Shown here in pieces: positions 4,589 through 5,874 of a DNA stretch of 5,874 nucleotides. Numbering within the stretch: position 1 is the first letter of the stretch; each line of letters opens with the position of its first letter. Made by a program: the position numbers and the translations under genes. The notes below the pieces were generated by a model. The model was not told the origin of the DNA, made no database searches, and worked only from the letters and a program-made list of their open reading frames with translations. Origin of the DNA: DATJXG01 sp035500455 (GTDB taxonomy: Bacteria > Acidobacteriota > Terriglobia > Terriglobales > Acidobacteriaceae); contig DATJXG010000004.1 of the NCBI GenBank assembly GCA_035500455.1, positions 1 through 5,874 on the forward strand. Direction: 5' to 3'.

Positions 4589-4649
4589 TGTGATATTCTC
4601 CTCGGCGGATTTTCAGCGGGTTCACAACCAATTTCGAAATATCTGGAGG
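4589..4649 (+). promoter_or_regulatory. Possible extended -10 and clear Shine-Dalgarno for the 101-aa gene
   Basis: TG-T-GATATT at 4589-4597 resembles an extended -10, without a good -35. GGAGG at 4645-4649 lies 6 nt before the ATG at 4656 and firmly marks the start. The two divergent genes share this 126-nt gap. Confidence 0.4.
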
Positions 4650-4655
4650 CAAGTG

Positions 4656-4961
4656 ATGCGCATGCTCGTGCAGATTCAATTTCCCCTCGAGCCCTTCAAC
4701 AGCGCCGTTCGCGACGGAAGCGCCGGGCCGAAAATAAAGAAGATTCTTGAAGCCCTCAAACCGGAGGCTGTCTATTTTTGTGAGCAGGATGGCCACCGCG
4801 GCGGCGTCCTGGTGGTGGACATGAAGGATTCCTCCGATATTCCGGTGCTGGCCGAGCCCTGGTTTCTCACCTTCAATGCGGAAGTGAAGTTCCGCGTCGC
4901 CATGACGCCCGAAGACCTGGGCCGCGCCAACCTGGACGCGCTGGGAAAGAAGTGGGCGTAG
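4656..4961 (+). CDS. Small conserved-type protein of unknown function (101 aa)
   Basis: The frame is open from 4482, but GGAGG six nt before the ATG at 4656 and the loss of protein-like character upstream, where the frame overlaps the divergent gene, select the shorter form. It begins MRMLVQIQFPLEPFNSAVRD and has a beta strand (LVQIQFP), a long helix (GPKIKKILEALKP), a strand pair (AVYFCEQDGHRGGVLVVDMK), a helix (SDIPVLAEPWFLTF) and a strand with an acidic tail (EVKFRVAMTPEDLGRA). That order suggests a ferredoxin-like or dimeric alpha-beta-barrel fold. Similar roughly 100-residue proteins with KPEAxYF, G-R-G and VVDMxD blocks are familiar from soil bacteria and sometimes carry unreliable enzyme names; I would not assign a reaction. 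There are no membrane segments or signal peptide, so it is cytosolic. It stands alone, convergent with the radical SAM gene 35 nt away. Confidence 0.85.
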   Translation: MRMLVQIQFPLEPFNSAVRDGSAGPKIKKILEALKPEAVYFCEQDGHRGGVLVVDMKDSSDIPVLAEPWFLTFNAEVKFRVAMTPEDLGRANLDALGKKWA

Positions 4962-4996
4962 TCAATCTGGGATAAGTGGAGTACCGCGAAGCGCTG

Positions 4997-5874
4997 TCAG
5001 CCGATTTGCACCAGCGGCTGTTTCTCCCTCCGGCGTGAACCCGGCTGCCAGCGCCGCACTTTGGCAGAGTTGTCGGAGAGGCGCGCCACCGCGCGGCCGA
5101 TCTTGATCGAGGCGCGCACCATGTGGCCGACTTTGAGCGGCCCCACTACGGACTCGTCCTTGATCCAGTGCAGGCCGCTGCTGATGGCGCATCCGCACTG
5201 CGAGCAGTCGGGCGTGCCGCCAAAGACGCAGGGCTCCACGCGGGTGCGCAGGTCGGCGGAATAATTCACCGACATGGCGGCAAACAGGCACTCCTGCGGA
5301 TTCGCCGGCGGCGCAACGAACGCCCGCCCCACGCCTTCATGCATCAACAGCTTGCGGAAGCGCAGCCGCAGCCTGGGCAACTCATCTGCCACGCGCTGCC
5401 GGTCCTCCGGTGTCAGCATCTCGGCGCTATGCTCACCGATCTGCGGTGTGTAGAGGCTCACCCAGATGTGGTCCACCTCGGGGCGCGCGTTCCAGAAAGC
5501 GACGTACTCTTCCAGATATCCTGCGCGCTCCAGCATGGGCCGCGTGATTACCCAGTGCACGTTCACCTTGCGCCCGGCGATGTTCTGCAGGATGCGTTCG
5601 TAAGTGGCGGGCTTGCGCCGCGGATCGTGGTGCTCGGGCAGGCCATCCACCGAAACCGCCACGCGCATGCGGGGAATCTGCATCCAGTGTTCGGGAATGG
5701 GAATCACCGCGCTGGTGACCACCATAGCAAACACTCCCATGCTGTTAAGTTCAGGCAGAATGCGGTCAAGCTCGCGGTGCCGCACCAGCGGCTCGCCACC
5801 TACCAGCGAGACGTGAATCGGCCGATGCTCGCGCACCAGATCGAGCACGCCGCGCACCAGGGCGTCGCCGCGCA
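4997..5874 (-). CDS. Radical SAM enzyme with Cys-rich C-terminal region, 5' end cut by the window edge
   Basis: The frame is open to the right edge; a GTG at 5857 is probably internal, because the sequence upstream of it (RGDAL) continues the helix before the GGEP strand. At least 291 residues are visible. VSLVGGEPLVR is the SAM-binding GGEP motif of radical SAM proteins, followed by VAVSVDGLPEHHDPRRKPATYERI, the usual core strand with an R-x(4)-T-Y-E-R block. The CxxxCxxC that holds the 4Fe-4S cluster must lie beyond the window. Downstream cysteines in PQECLFAAM, VEPCVFGG and PDCSQCGC suggest an auxiliary Fe-S site of SPASM or twitch type. The C-terminus is basic (KVRRWQPGSRRREKQ). It recalls iron-sulfur radical SAM proteins such as the HpnH-type family, but I cannot assign the substrate. 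No precursor peptide or partner gene is visible. Confidence 0.9.
   Translation of the reverse strand, partial: RGDALVRGVLDLVREHRPIHVSLVGGEPLVRHRELDRILPELNSMGVFAMVVTSAVIPIPEHWMQIPRMRVAVSVDGLPEHHDPRRKPATYERILQNIAGRKVNVHWVITRPMLERAGYLEEYVAFWNARPEVDHIWVSLYTPQIGEHSAEMLTPEDRQRVADELPRLRLRFRKLLMHEGVGRAFVAPPANPQECLFAAMSVNYSADLRTRVEPCVFGGTPDCSQCGCAISSGLHWIKDESVVGPLKVGHMVRASIKIGRAVARLSDNSAKVRRWQPGSRRREKQPLVQIG

Noticed and set aside
4482..4655. N-terminal extension of the 101-aa protein
   Set aside because: The strong GGAGG site marks the ATG at 4656, and the extension overlaps the divergent gene and both candidate promoters.
4962..4996. Shared bidirectional terminator in the 35-nt convergent gap
   Set aside because: I see no stable inverted repeat or T-run there.

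Overview
The window is GC-rich bacterial chromosome. Gene content and repeats point to a soil-type Acidobacteriota (class Terriglobia) or a close relative. That placement is inferred from recognition, not searched: a DUF1624-type acyltransferase start reading YIDWMRGLACVV, a Gly/Ser-linker lipoprotein ending in an Ig-like module typical of acidobacterial secreted proteins, and many short GC-rich palindromic intergenic repeats of the GGGGCTTGCCCC and GCCCC-TTCTCGCG type. There are no mobility genes, tRNAs, rRNAs or CRISPR arrays.

Layout. 1-165 (minus) is the 5' end of an acyltransferase running off the left edge. A hairpin repeat and two likely promoters separate it from a divergent 7-TM DUF2306-like membrane protein (365-1039, plus). 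1040-1465 holds no credible gene but is densely built: a 17-nt tandem array, a ~150-nt multi-hairpin element closed by an 8-bp stem, a 42-nt dispersed repeat and a GGGGCAAGCCCC palindromic repeat. A small 4-TM protein follows (1466-1894, minus), bracketed by direct copies of that palindromic repeat, one of which supplies its stop codon. 2016-3350 (minus) encodes a secreted lipoprotein of unknown function. 3351-3704 is a second repeat-rich intergenic region with another copy of the 42-nt repeat, a strong hairpin and a truncated copy of the multi-hairpin element. 3705-4529 (minus) is an isocitrate lyase/PEP mutase-superfamily enzyme, divergent from a 101-aa conserved-type small protein (4656-4961, plus). 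4997-5874 (minus) is the C-terminal part of a radical SAM enzyme cut by the right edge.

The protein genes do not form an obvious pathway: orientation changes repeatedly, spacings are large, and most look like independent single-gene units. The most unusual content is the repeat architecture between genes. Several distinct repeat families recur within 3.5 kb, and one forms a branched structure whose hairpins differ in sequence but keep the same design. I found no convincing new defence or biosynthetic system.
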